Shown here piece by piece: positions 27,781-39,000 of a stretch of 64,000 nucleotides of DNA. Numbering within the stretch: the stretch's first letter is position 1; the number at the start of each line of letters is the position of its first letter. The position numbers and the translations under genes are program-made. Origin of the DNA: Phallusia mammillata (lineage: Eukaryota > Chordata > Ascidiacea > Phlebobranchia > Ascidiidae); assembly GCA_003260075.1 (NCBI GenBank), contig QLIY01000131.1, positions 1 to 64,000 of the forward strand, given 5' to 3'. The notes below the pieces were generated by a model, which saw only the letters and a list, made by a program, of their open reading frames with translations, was not told where the DNA came from and did not search any database.

Positions 27781-27988
27781 CTGGTCCACACGGGTGGTAC
27801 TAAATAGCCTACCACAGCGGTTCCCAACCTGTGGGTCGCGGGGTCGCCTGACAATTTGCTTGGTGTCGCCTAAGGCAGGGCCTGTCAAACATGCGGCCCT
27901 CCAAGGGTTTTTGTACGGCCTGTGAAGTAACTTTTATAAGTTTTTTTTTTACTCATGCGAAATACCCTGTCAGACCAGTGAGTTAGAT

Positions 27989-28418
27989 CAGGGGTCCGCA
28001 AATAGTGGGTCGACCTTCCAGTCTGGGTCGCAAAATATTTTAAATTTTCCATGAATATAAGCATCGCATCTATAGTATTAATGAACTTCAGCTTTTTTAA
28101 TCTCCTAACTATTATTGCATTGTTACATACAGTCTATGTAACAATGCAATAAGTTAAGCGTACCTGCGCAAGCAGTCATGCTTTTCTGTTACCATTTTGC
28201 AGTGCGAGGTACGTTCGTTTACCTACTGTTTTATGTGCTGAGTTTCGCTTTATTTTGTGCAAGAAAATAGCAACTGACAAAAGCATAATAGCAGTCTTAG
28301 TATTGATATCTTGGTGCTGAGTATTTTCCACAAACTTACATGCTAACAAAATGCTTGGATCGCGATAATTTAGAGCATTTTTTTTAGGGTCGCGACAAAA
28401 AGTATTTGCGGACCCCTG
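27989..28418. mobile_element. Inner hAT element 1 (430 bp)
   Basis: Starts CAGGGGTCCGCAAATAG and ends TATTTGCGGACCCCTG. Perfect 8-bp target duplication AGTTAGAT (27981-27988, 28419-28426). No intact transposase reading frame. Confidence 0.93.
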
Positions 28419-28456
28419 AGTTAGATGACACAACCATTCTCTACTAGTGGTATATG

Positions 28457-29110
28457 CAGGGTTGCCATACCGTCCTTATTTCTAAGATTTGTCCTTATTT
28501 TGAAGGGTTATGTCTTAGAAACGTTTATTGTCCTTATTTCTAAGAAATGTCCTTCTTTTTGACTTGCGTCCTTATTTTGTCTTATTTTCAACAATTACAA
28601 GGAACAAACTTAGTGAAATGACAGTCAAATCCCTGCTATAAGTAAAAGTAAACCTAGACCTGAGCTGTCATGAGATGCACGAAGTATTCTTTATAAACAA
28701 GGAGTTGCTGGAACAGATTGTTTCTGGTCCAAATATTGCATATGATATGTCATGGCTCGTATACATGCAAATATTTGTTCAAAAACGTTTGTTTCGTTTC
28801 GTATGAAAAGTTAATTTTTCGGTTGTCCTTATTTTTGGTTTCATGTCGATGGCAACCGTTTCAGTTGGATGATCGAAATAGCCCAACNTAAGTAAAAGTA
28901 AACCTAGACCTGAGCTGTCATGAGATGCACGAAGTATTCTTTATAAACAAGGAGTTGCTGGAACAGATTGTTTCTGGTCCAAATATTGCATATGATATGT
29001 CATGGCTCGTATACATGCAAATATTTGTTCAAAAACGTTTGTTTCGTTTCGTATGAAAAGTTAATTTTTCGGTTGTCCTTATTTTTGGTTTCATGTCGAT
29101 GGCAACCCTG
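28457..29110. mobile_element. Inner hAT-like element 2
   Basis: Starts CAGGGTTGCCATACC and ends GGCAACCCTG, with a perfect 8-bp target duplication GGTATATG (28449-28456, 29111-29118). The assembled length of 654 bp is inflated by a false duplication around N at 28888; the true element is about 400 bp. Confidence 0.88.
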
Positions 29111-29151
29111 GGTATATGCAACGTTTCAGTTGGATGATCGAAATAGCCCAC
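28639..29151. repeat. Duplication around single N (28888)
   Basis: Bases 28639-28887 recur from 28889. The two copies agree closely except that the left one lacks 15 nt spanning the right end of the enclosing element and its target duplication. Confidence 0.85.
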
Positions 29152-29572
29152 CTTTATAATCAACAATTGCGATTGTTGCGTCATTGTATGCCATTGTTTT
29201 CGCAGAAAGCAATTAAGCGCAGTTGGTTCTTTCACACCGCGCCACTGTATATAATGGCAGTAACGAACTTTTTTCTTTTAAATCTTTAAATTTTTGTTGT
29301 TGTCATGTTACATTGTCACAATGTTTCAATAGTGCGCCCCTATACTTACTTCAAAGTTTGTTTTTGACCCTCAAGGTTGTTTGTGTTTGACACACCTGGC
29401 CTAAGGCATGGTTCCCAACTTGTTTTAGGCCAAGGACCACTAACCCCAATCAAATAAATACATTAAATTTTAATTCAGAGCCTGCTAATTTTTGACCTTG
29501 GGGTCACCGCAACTTGGCAAATGTTATCATGGGGTCAGGGCACCAGAAAGGTTGGAAACCGCTGGCTTACCA

Positions 29573-30227
29573 CATGGCATACTGAGAAAATTCAAGCCCC
29601 AACAAGGGTAAATGAGACCAGACACCGGTCGTTTTTCAATTATAAACCCGAATAGCTCTAACAGTCATCGTTTGCAAACGTTCGCAAAATTGTATTTTTG
29701 GAAAAGCATATTTATGTCCTTTAAAACTACCTGCTTTGTGAGGTAACATGTGATATTTGGTACTACCTTAGTGATCCCGATAATATTTTTAGGGCAGAGC
29801 TCTCCAAATATTGCAAGTTGTTTAACTTTCTTTTGAGTTTAATATAAATAAATAAAGGTGATAAGTAACAAGTCGACTACTATACAGGAGATGGCAATTA
29901 TTTAGTAAATACTATTATTCAAAAAATAATGAGGACATTTATGTAGTAAACACAAGCGCAACATCACTCGCCACGGTTCATTGGACAAAGCGATCAAGAG
30001 TGACAAGTGAAAAGCAAGCCGGTTTTAGGACTTTTAGCAATTAATAAGTTTATTAATTAAAAATTAGCTGTAGATTTAAGGGTAAATTTTTTTCTGCTTC
30101 ATATGTTCCATGTGAACAGTCTTACAAAGCCAGTATTGTTTTGAGAACGTAAGTTGCAAATTTCTTTATTGAATTTGTAGTATAAATCTGTTGTTTTGTA
30201 TAGATATTTTTGCTCGTGTTGCAAGCA
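29573..30227. other. Probable CHCHD7 upstream region
   Basis: AT-rich DNA with no repeat recognised. A TTTTGTATAG acceptor-like site ends at 30203, 24 nt before the CHCHD7 ATG; it could serve a 5'UTR intron or spliced-leader addition. Confidence 0.4.
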
Positions 30228-30500
30228 ATGAGTCAAAATAAGTTTAGTGATCCCGATAAAAATCCTTGTATTCAAGAATATCTTGCATCTGTGTCTTGTG
30301 GCACCATCAAGAAAAAACTAAAAGAAAAACGTGAAATTTGTGCAGTTGAATTCCAGAACTACCAAGATTGCAAGACTTTTTGGCATGGAGTAATGAAAAA
30401 GAGACAACAGCAGGGTACTGAGCCATTGATGCCTGTAGCTTCTGAAAGAGAAGATATCAAGGAATTTCTAGGCAATAAACTTCCCTACATTGCACTGTAA
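30228..30500 (+). CDS. CHCHD7: CHCHD7, twin CX9C mitochondrial protein
   Basis: Small CHCH-fold protein of the intermembrane space, related to yeast Cox23, a class imported through the Mia40 relay. Single exon of 90 residues. It contains the pair CIQEYLASVSC and CAVEFQNYQDC, each Cys-x9-Cys, then FWHGVMKKRQQQG and MPVASEREDIKEFLGN, matching the conserved CHCHD7 tail. I chose the ATG at 30228 because MSQNKFSDPDKNPC aligns with the family's short N-terminus. The stop lies only 22 nt before the EIPR1 ATG, suggesting one polycistronic transcript. An AATAAA falls inside the last codons (30475-30480). Confidence 0.93.
   Translation: MSQNKFSDPDKNPCIQEYLASVSCGTIKKKLKEKREICAVEFQNYQDCKTFWHGVMKKRQQQGTEPLMPVASEREDIKEFLGNKLPYIAL
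30475..30480 (+). promoter_or_regulatory. AATAAA hexamer inside CHCHD7 coding end
   Basis: Canonical poly(A) signal 20 nt before the CHCHD7 stop. If used, cleavage would fall at or just after the stop codon. This is the only hexamer before the next start codon. Function is inference. Confidence 0.35.
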
Positions 30501-30522
30501 AAATTTGTTGGCTTTTTGAAAA

Positions 30523-33500
30523 ATGGATATCGAAGACGCACCTATTATTTATGGACTGGAGCTTCCTGCACGAAGCCTTTGTGCACAAAATGGAGAAACA
30601 AATTTGTCTCGCTATCTAGTTGCTACTCAGTCTTTGAGGCAAGAAAATCAGGTGCATTTGATTGAGTTCGACGATGAAAACAACCAATTGGAAAAGCTGA
30701 TTTATCCGCATCCATGTGGTGAAGTAAGCAATTCATTTTAACATTCCTAATAGAGACAAACTGATGTGTTTTTTAAAGTCGATATTATCGGAAGTTAAGT
30801 AGGCCAATAACCAATATTTAAAGTCGATCCTCTATATCAGGGGTCACCAAACTAAGGCCCGTGGGATTGATCCAGCCCATGAGGTCATTTCATCCAGATC
30901 CAAAGCCAGTTTGTTATGTCACAGACAAGACTACAAGTGTTAATTGTGCACAAACAATTGCCTTCTGTTGTTACATGTGACGTAATATACAAGCATTGCT
31001 CGTAAGATGAAACTAACTATACAGTTTAACAGTCGTATCACCAGATTTTAAATTGGATGGTAGAAAAACCATATCTTGGCCTCCCTATAAAAGTCGCCTT
31101 GTGGGCTAAGTTTAGAAAGACAGCGCTAGGGCACGTAAACTATGCGGCCAGCCCGAATCATTATTAAACTTATCTGTCCTGCAGTGAAAAAAGTTTGGTA
31201 ACCCCTGCTCTATACATTCCCAATGCAATTTTTAATTACTTAAATTGACGATTTATTTGAACAAAATTGTAGCTCACCAATGAAAAAAAATTACAAAGAG
31301 TTTGTATCTTATGAGGGACTCTTTCCCCCAACAATGCATCCCACTGTACAGAGCGCAGGGTTACTTAACTAGTTTGGTCAAAGTTCCAAATTTAAGTTGA
31401 AAAATGCTGAGGTCAGGACACTTTTACTAGTCATGTAAATGCAACATTTCTTAGTCAGCTAATAAAAAATGCATTTATTATATTTTGACATTTTGCAGTT
31501 TTTTACTAACTTTATTTTTTGTATCATAATGTTTTTTGCAATTTACCAGCAGTTAAAAATGAATAAATTGTTCAAACTAATTATTTATCCCAGCAAAAGC
31601 TTGATATTAAAACTAGAAGGTAGTTTAGTGCTTGCAAAAGTACTGCATTGATGACATTCAGTAAAAATTTCCTGTGGTTTTGCAATATTACTTTGCGTTG
31701 GAATGATTTAAAAACCATACAAGACTAAAACAATAATAAAATTGTGCTCAAAAATCCTTAGCTTGTTACTTGAATGGAATATCTGTACTGTCAAGATTGC
31801 ACTGTCTGACCTCACACTAGATAAAGAAGACTTTTAAAAATACTTCTGGTAACATTGAAACAGCTTTGCAGGCCCTGTTTGGGAACCACTGCCGGGGAAA
31901 TTATGATATATGTAACACAAACATGTGCACATCATATTATATTCAGCCAAAACCAAAAGACTGTCAAGATCTACATTTGTCAGATTCAAAATCCTGATGT
32001 GGATTAAGGTTCACCAGTTAAGTATCCCTGTCCTGGAATATCTGGGAACTACAGATCATGAAACATTATCACAAAGCCATGTATAAGCTCTGAACTCAGA
32101 TAAAATAGTCACACTATTACTTAACCATAGCATACTATAGGGTTGCATGTTTTTGTGACAATAAGAGCATCTTCTCTTTGACTTCATATCATAGCATTGT
32201 TTTTAAATTATTTCCCAAGGCTTTTAAATGTTTGCCCAATAATAACTTCATCACAATTTGTTGTGATAATGGTTAATTTTGTTTGTGCTGTCATAAGTTA
32301 TTGGTAGCTCACTGTTGAGCATTATCTGGCCGAATGCTTTGAACCATCTCCAAAGTTTGGGCTAAATGGAAATGTTTGTCAAAAAAACAAACACTATTTG
32401 TTTGATTTTTTTAATTTTAGAAACTGGCGCAGTAATTTTCGAAAATCACTTCTGATTTACAGACAAAAATACAACCGAAATATTAAGAATGTATGTTCAT
32501 GGGTCCCAAAAAATTACAAAACCAAATTTTGTGAAGTATTTCTGCCACTCCAAAAATAGGGTTGAGAACCACTGAACTAGATAGTGCAATTTTCTAATTA
32601 GATACATTAGAACAGTGATTTTTAACCAATGTTCCGGTGTTCTGTGAAAGATCACCAAGTGTTCCACAAGAAATTTATGAGTTTGACTAGTGTTCCATGG
32701 AATACTGGTCAAAAATCATGTAAATAGCCCTTCTTCTATGAAAGTTATTGTTGTGTCATAATAATTGTAATTTGTAATTACATGGACCTGTTGCTACTTA
32801 ACTACAATACAATAGTAGAGTGTGAGCTTGTTTATTTCATCATAAAATTTCAGTTGCTGCTATGCTATGGAACATAAACAGCATATCACTAAGACTAAAC
32901 TACTGATTGTAACTGGAATAATAGTTTAATAACATCTGATGCTATATATATATACATAGTATTGCAAACATTTTAACAAATGCTGTTCTCATTATCCATG
33001 CAAGTATATATTCTTCATACACAGGTTTTCAGGCATTTTTTTTATCAATCTATACATACATATTTTTTTAAATATTCAGCAATCAATAGGTGGAAGATGC
33101 ATAGTTACAAAATTTTTAAAACTAACATGTATTTTTTTTAATTGGTTTACAGGTGTGGCATATTTCTTCAAGCTATAGTGATCCACTTATATTTTCAACA
33201 TGCTTCAGTTCGTTTAGTTCTGGAGAACTCACAACAGGCTGCAAAATATGGAAACTGCCACAAGAAGTTAACTCTGAAGAAGGATTGTCTTCCATTGCTG
33301 CAGATCAAATTGGGAATCATCCATCCAACACTATTGAAGAAGTGGCAGACATCAAAAGTGATGATATTAAAGATGTTAGTCATGTCCTGTGGAAGCCTTT
33401 AGAAGAAGATTGCCAGTTTATTGCTCTGGGTAATGGTTCAATGCAACTTTGGGATATGTCTGAATCTCCTAGCTGTGTTTCGACTTTCAAGATTCCTGAA

Positions 33501-34127
33501 AGAAAGGGGCACCAGTGTAATATAACCAACGGTAAATGGAATCCACACCACGGAGCAAAACAATTCGCTGTGGCAACGGGTCAAAACATATCCACCTGGG
33601 ATGTAAGATCTCAAACCCAAGCTTTTAAAATTGAAAACGCACATGGACAGCTAGTCCGTGACCTGGACTACAACCCTAACAAACAATACCACATTGTCAC
33701 TTGTGGTGATGATTGTCTTGTCAAGTTTTGGGATGTACGAGAACCAACCTTACCAGTTTCTGTGCTTTCCGAGGATCACTCGCATTGGGTATGGGCAGCT
33801 CGCTTTAACCCTTTCCATGATCAGTTAATTTTAAGTGGAGGAAGTGATAGTAGGGTTGTGCTGTATAACAAAGCATCAATTTCATCTGAACCTTATGGCC
33901 AACTGTTGGATGAAGACTTAGATGAGGAAGACAGTGATGTAGATACCAATAGAGACAGGGAGCCTGTGAAAGATGGTCTGATTGCTGTGTTTGATGAACA
34001 TGAGGACAGTGTGTATGCTGTTGAATGGAGTGCGGCCGACCCATGGTCCTTTGCATCATTAAGTTATGATGGGAGAGTAGTTATTAATAAGGTGCCAAAG
34101 AAAGTTAAGTTTGACATTTTGCTGTGA
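30523..34127 (+). CDS. EIPR1: EIPR1 (TSSC1), EARP/GARP-interacting WD40 protein
   Basis: WD40 beta-propeller partner of the EARP and GARP tethering complexes, acting in endosomal recycling and dense-core-vesicle sorting. Two exons, 30523-30723 and 33153-34127, join in phase 0 to 391 residues (human 387). Diagnostic stretches are APIIYGLELPARSL, NAHGQLVRDLDYNPNKQY, CGDDCLVKFWDVREP, DHSHWVWAARFNPFHDQL, SSEPYGQLLDEDLDEE and DSVYAVEWSAADPW, ending in a typical ILL. An acidic loop interrupts the last blades, as in orthologues. The single 2.4-kb intron contains an hAT element (30838-31207) and fragments. A poly(A) signal AATAAA follows at 34209-34214. Confidence 0.97.
30838..31207. mobile_element. 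Non-autonomous hAT element in EIPR1 intron (370 bp)
   Basis: Starts CAGGGGTCACCAAACTAAGG and ends AGTTTGGTAACCCCTG. The flanks CTCTATAT (30830-30837) and CTCTATAC (31208-31215) form an 8-bp target duplication with one change. Confidence 0.88.
32613..32720. mobile_element. Short hAT-like remnant in EIPR1 intron
   Basis: Starts CAGTGATTTTTAACC and ends GGTCAAAAATCATG, imperfect inverted termini around a GTTCC-rich core. No target duplication matches. A separate element right end, GGTTGAGAACCACTG, stands at 32562-32576 without its left partner. Confidence 0.45.
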
Positions 34128-34208
34128 TTGATCAATGACATTTACAATTGTGTGAGATCGTGATAATACATTATCCAAACGTTGTGATCTTATGTTTGAA
34201 TAATAGTT

Positions 34209-34214
34209 AATAAA
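34209..34214 (+). terminator. Poly(A) signal of EIPR1
   Basis: AATAAA 81 nt after the EIPR1 stop. Confidence 0.6.
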
Positions 34215-37047
34215 TTAGTAGTTATACACTAAATGCAAAACCTATGATAAGAAATGTACTGTTCAAAAAATTATCTATTATCTTCATTAGAAAATGTGAA
34301 AAGTTTAGTTACGGCAATTTGAATAGAACCATGTTAGTGGAAAGTTAGTTATCTTGTATGTTTAAATAACAGTTCCAACAATCGTTTTTTTTTCTATATT
34401 CCCTTTAACATTAAAGGGTGGAAATTTTTGATGCACGCGACTTGATAAAACGTTTTATAACCGACAAAACAGCCAAATTGGTCCATCCATTTTATTGCAG
34501 TAAGTTTCTATAATTGCTGGTTAAGTAACAGAAACGCTTAAAACGTGCAATATCATGTGGACGTGTATATTATTATAGGATGGATGCACCACAGCAATAA
34601 ACACTTAAACCGGTACTTAAAATTACATTTAGGCTACAGGTAAAAATTACATTTAGAAAACCCACCAACCCTTTGTAATTAAGAGAACTAATCAAACCAT
34701 CGGAGAAAGACAGAGGCGTACAAAGTAGTGAAATACATAAATTATAACATAATGGAAATTTGAACTTTTAATTAGACAGCTGATGTTAATGGGTTACTCC
34801 ACTAGCTCCACGTCGATGCAAAGTCATCTATTCCTTAAAGTCGAGAAAAAGCAGCAATTTCGAACAACACTAATGCTAAGACTAGTGTCGTAGGTCTGCT
34901 GTGAGGTTGAAAATACAGAATACCTCATTAGAGTAATTGTGCCGTTGAACTGTGAACAAAAGAAGGTGCAAGGCGCTACCCTTAACTACCTCAGTGTAAG
35001 TTATCCGTTTTGAGCCATCATAACCGCTCAAGGAGAGGGTCGCGTAAAAAGAACATAGTCAAACATCTGTGTTAGGTAGTGTTGTTTAAAAGAAGCAAGA
35101 TTCGTTAAGGGTTAATATCACAAATTTCTTATCAAAACACACAGAAAGGTGCCTTAACTATCAAAAAATACATTGATTTCAAATAATCAAGGTCGAGCAG
35201 GTGTGATCCAACTGCCGCAGGCGGTCAGGGGTGCATGCCCGCCCAATTGCGACATCTCGTCATCACTTCACTACCACTTAATGACATTCTGACGCAATAT
35301 AACGTTTTATGTGCGACCAATTGCAGCACATTCTAAAAAAATACAAACAGAAGTTGGTTGGAAGAATTGAAAAGAGCTAATTTGTTGTTTTCTGTAAGCT
35401 TTGGAATGTAGCTCTTGCTGGTGAGCCCACAAACACAAAGTGTGCGCTAGCAGGCAGTCCTCGGCGTCCAGCTTTTGCTTCCACCGATGTTCAGGGCTCA
35501 CATCAAGGTCGGACGTCGATGAATTTTCCGTTTGTTGGACGTCCTTGGTCGCGACTTGTGCTTCGGTGCTAAGTCCTCTTGACCGATATGACGCCACAAA
35601 CGGAAGGACCAATGCCCGCTTCGGTGCTAAGTCCTCTTGACCGATATGACGCCACAAACGAAAGGAGCAAATGCCCGCGGTCGTGTGGGGACGATGTCTA
35701 GTTGTGGCGACGGTTTCGCGAGCGCGCGCCCGCGCAATTGCGACATCTCGTCGTCGTTGCACTACCACTAAATGCCACGTCGCTGGATGTCTCGTTTCCA
35801 TTTATTTTCTGACGGAATAAAACGTTTCATGTACGAACAATCGCAGCAGGTTCTGAAAAAACACAAACAGAAGTTTAGCAAAAGGATTAAAAAGGGGCAA
35901 TTTTTCCTTTTCGTTAAGCTTTTGGGAGGTGAACTCTTGCTGCTTTGGAGCTCGACGCGTCACTGCCTAGCAAGTGCTTTGCACTTTGCTTTGTGGTGTC
36001 GTGGAAGCTTGCGTTGCTCAAGTACCATCGCCTCCTGACAAGCTATGNGTCATGGTTAGAGTAAACCCCACGCCCGCGTGGGCTTGAGCAACGCCAACAG
36101 CGCGACTTGCTACGAGAGAGGAGCGGTGCCGAGCACAAGGCCCAGCACCGATCCTCTCGAGCAAGCCGAGAGGCCGGCGCTGCAAGCAGAAGCCAACTCG
36201 ATTCGCCCCAGTTGCTGTCGAAACAGAATGCCGTCGTTGTTAAAACACTCATTTTCGCCGGCTGTGTTGTACAATTTAAGAAACCACCATACGGTGCCGC
36301 CCCTATTTCGAGATTTTGTTAATTAGAAACCCAATATCGTCATAATTCGTCGTGCCATGGAAATACGCAAGGAAAAATGGATTTCAAGTGGCAACAAAAT
36401 CATAGGACATCATTTCTTGTGAGTCGTCTTAATAATAATGCGAAAATTGCCAAGGAAGCAACAAATATTTCAAGCGAACAAAATGGAATGATACTGAAAT
36501 AAAAAGTATCTAATGAATCTACAAATGCATTTTTTCGCATGTGGAGTTGTATTCGTCATTATACCGGCAAAATGCAGGCCTATCCGCAAGTGTATGTAGA
36601 AAAATGAACCGTAACTTAATTTCACACAAAAAAACAATCCAGAAGTTTTACTAAATACAAATACGGACATTTATACATTTGGTAAGTGCTTTAGACAATT
36701 CAAGCAAGTTCCCCAGCAACAACAGACTACAGAGAAAATCTAAATCGTTACCAGTCCAACAGCCTTCGTAGTAATCGAACCAAAAAGTTTTCATTGTTTT
36801 TCCGTTGGACGAGATGACTGCTTGTACCGACTTCACAGTAGTAGCTACGGCCGGGCGGAATCGGAATTAAGTTTCTGAACGAATCGGGTTTAGTATACAC
36901 TTGAGCACATTTGTGTAGTGACCGTTTGGGCCCAAATCTGACGTGTTGTAAAATGTCCACTGAATTTCAGTTTGTGGGCTTCACTTTTAGGGCAATAAAA
37001 CTGCTCAAAATCGTTGTGATAAAGTTTAAGTCTTACAGACCCTAGAA
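34215..37047. other. Intergenic with diverged direct repeats
   Basis: No confident gene. Two related ~190-bp stretches (about 35231-35425 and 35727-35945) and a 58-bp tandem pair (35560-35617, 35618-35677) make a GC-richer island. N at 36048 marks a contig join. Minus-strand reading frames near 36750-36960 have protein-like composition but conflicting frames. Confidence 0.45.
35231..35945. repeat. Diverged direct repeats with internal 58-bp tandem pair
   Basis: Both arms run from a GCGACATCTCGTC motif through an ACAAACAGAAGTT motif to a GCTCTTGCTG/AACTCTTGCTG motif, in the same order. Between them GCTTCGGTGCTAAGTCCTC starts two adjacent 58-60-bp units. Class unknown. Confidence 0.6.
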
Positions 37048-37349
37048 AAGTGGTTCTTAACCTTTTTATAACGGCCGAACCCCTACGATATTCTTCAGCA
37101 TTTGGTTGAACCCCAAAGTTAGATCCTAGGTTTTTAACCCATTTTGTTTGGTGGGTCATAATTAGTTTTTTCACGTAGTGGCAACAGTTACTGTTTGTCA
37201 TTTTGTTAAAGACTGACATAATAATACAAGTAACTTGTTTCAGGATTGCATTAATTCCGGCAATTTTTAGTTTTTTACCAAAATGAAGCATTGTATTTTT
37301 AGCATCTGTACACAAACATGAAAAAGATATGTTTTTGCTGCCAACAAAA

Positions 37350-38179
37350 TTTCGTTGTTTTTCTGCTTCCGAACAACGCTCACAATGCTCTTTGTTACGT
37401 CAAAAAAATAAAACCTTAGTGCATGCATGGCCACAACCTTTTTGCTAGGACGGCCGCATCGCAGATTCTTATTTCACAANCACAACCTTTTTGCTAGGGC
37501 GGCCGCATCGCAGATTCTTATTTCACAAACGACCGCCATTTACCTGCTTACTTTTGTTTTAAAATACTTGGTTTATATTTTATTTACCATTCAACAGCGC
37601 TCAAAACGCCCAGATTAATTTATGTACAGATTGAGCCGCACAGTACGAAAATCAGTCCTAAGTGTTTATGATGTCATAATCTAGTGGTTCTTAACCGGTG
37701 GGAAATTTCCCACTAGTGGGAATGGTTTTGGAGGGAAATTATGTGAATCAGAAGTCACAAATTAACCATTGAAAGTTAATTTGCCCCCCCCCCTTTCGTT
37801 GTTTTTCTGCTTCCGAACAACGCTCACAATGCTCTTTGTTACGTCAAAAAAATAAAACCTTAGTGCATGCATGGCCACAACCTTTTTGCTAGGACGGCCG
37901 CATCGCAGATTCTTATTTCACAAACGACCGCCATTTACCTGCTTACTTTTGTTTTAAAATACTTGGTTTATATTTTATTTACCATTCAACAGCGCTCAAA
38001 ACGCCCAGATTAATTTATGTACAGATTGAGCCGCACAGTACGAAAATCAGTCCTAAGTGTTTATGATGTCATAATCTAGTGGTTCTTAACCGGTGGGAAA
38101 TTTCCCACTAGTGGGAATGGTTTTGGAGGGAAATTATGTGAATCAGAAGTCACAAATTAACCATTGAAAGTTAATTTGA
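37350..38179. repeat. Large duplication around 10-nt C-run (37784-37793)
   Basis: Sequence starting TTTCGTTGTTTTTCTGC at 37350 recurs from 37794. The left copy has a further 48-bp doubling around N at 37480 (37432-37479 versus 37481-37528). Both are assembly joins. Confidence 0.85.
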
Positions 38180-38334
38180 TACAATATTTTCCGCAACAAC
38201 ATGTAAGATTAACTACATCTAGTTTTGCAAGGCGCATAAAAATCCAAACATCGTTTGTTGCGTCACAGACATTGTTACCCCCCCCCCCGATTTACTTTAA
38301 TGGGAAACCGCACCAAAAAGGTTAAGAACCACTG
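38077..38334. mobile_element. Inner hAT element
   Basis: Starts TAGTGGTTCTTAACCGG and ends AAGGTTAAGAACCACTG. Target duplication TCATAATC on both sides (38069-38076, 38335-38342). An 11-nt C-run at 38278-38288 interrupts it. A partial allelic copy starts at 37682. Confidence 0.8.
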
Positions 38335-38709
38335 TCATAATCTATATTGTGATGCTTGTGGTCCCTGTTTTGTTCGCATTGTTTGCACACATTAGGCGTA
38401 CAAAAAGTCTGACGTATATGGTTATTAGGCTGGTAATACACTTTTTAGTACCACAAAAACTGTTTAGAGCAGTTTAAAAATCAAAATATTTAGCAAATAG
38501 TTTTATTTACGTAACAGCCGCCAGTACATATATATTTAAATAAACATGTTCACTGCCGCACAAAATCGACTCTGCGGCCATATGTGCTCCCCTGCCCAAG
38601 TGTAACCTTCGAGTGTTGTAATATTTGAAAAATACAACTTGCCATTTTTAGCGAATATAAACTCTAAAGTTTGACGAAAACAAGTATTTGTCTTGTACTT
38701 CAAAAAGCG

Positions 38710-38781
<72 letters not shown>
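38710..38781. other. C-run of 72 nt, probable sized gap
   Basis: Uninterrupted C; poly-Pro and poly-Gly frames through it are meaningless. Confidence 0.7.
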
Positions 38782-38782
<1 letters not shown>

Positions 38783-39000
38783 AACCCCTGGGGTTCGATC
38801 GAACACCGGTTAAGAACCACTGCCCTAGAAACACTATTTTCACGTTTTGAGCACTGCGACAGGGCCCAAAATAAAACATTGCGCTAAATTTTATTGCAAT
38901 TCGAATATACAAAGGACACACTGTTATCTTGAGACTCGCTGTTGTGGGTAATTCTTGCCGCATTTAGTTGCTTCATAACATCACGTAAAGTTTTACTTAC

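Larger units (their letters stand above)
24151..27814. other. Intergenic, downstream of DNAAF3
   Basis: No coding exon recognised. A possible DNAAF3 poly(A) signal AATAAA lies at 24705-24710. A gap-flanking duplication occupies 25925-26180. From about 27545 there is a repeat rich in ACTCCGGCTCC words of unresolved class. Confidence 0.5.
27876..29398. mobile_element. Middle hAT element inserted in the outer one
   Basis: Starts CAGGGCCTGTCAAACATG and ends GTGTTTGACACACCTG, imperfect inverted termini. A perfect 8-bp target duplication GCCTAAGG flanks it (27868-27875, 29399-29406). It is itself interrupted by the elements at 27989-28418 and 28457-29110. Confidence 0.88.
27815..29564. mobile_element. 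Outer hAT element interrupted by younger insertions
   Basis: Starts CAGCGGTTCCCAACCTG and ends GGTTGGAAACCGCTG. Flanks are GCCTACCA (27807-27814) and GCTTACCA (29565-29572), a target duplication with one change. Its own sequence is only about 227 bp; the rest is the element at 27876-29398, which carries two more insertions. Confidence 0.85.
37048..38822. mobile_element. hAT element with a second one inside
   Basis: Starts AAGTGGTTCTTAACC and ends CGGTTAAGAACCACTG. Perfect 8-bp target duplication CCCTAGAA (37040-37047, 38823-38830). It contains two gap C-runs, a 390-430-bp false duplication and the inner element at 38077-38334, so its true length is uncertain. Confidence 0.85.

Noticed and set aside
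31880-31900. Isolated hAT right end (GTTTGGGAACCACTG) in EIPR1 intron
   Set aside because: No matching left end or target duplication nearby, so no element can be delimited.
35307-35801. 164-residue minus-strand frame
   Set aside because: It lies across tandem repeats, is Arg/Ala-rich by GC content, and shows no domain or splice context.
36650-37000. Minus-strand protein-like stretches (e.g. SFRNLIPIPPGRSYYC)
   Set aside because: Three frames look partly coding but conflict, and no consistent splice sites were found.
38536-38963. Poly-Gly and poly-Pro frames
   Set aside because: They are translations of the 72-nt C-run; no conserved sequence on either side.
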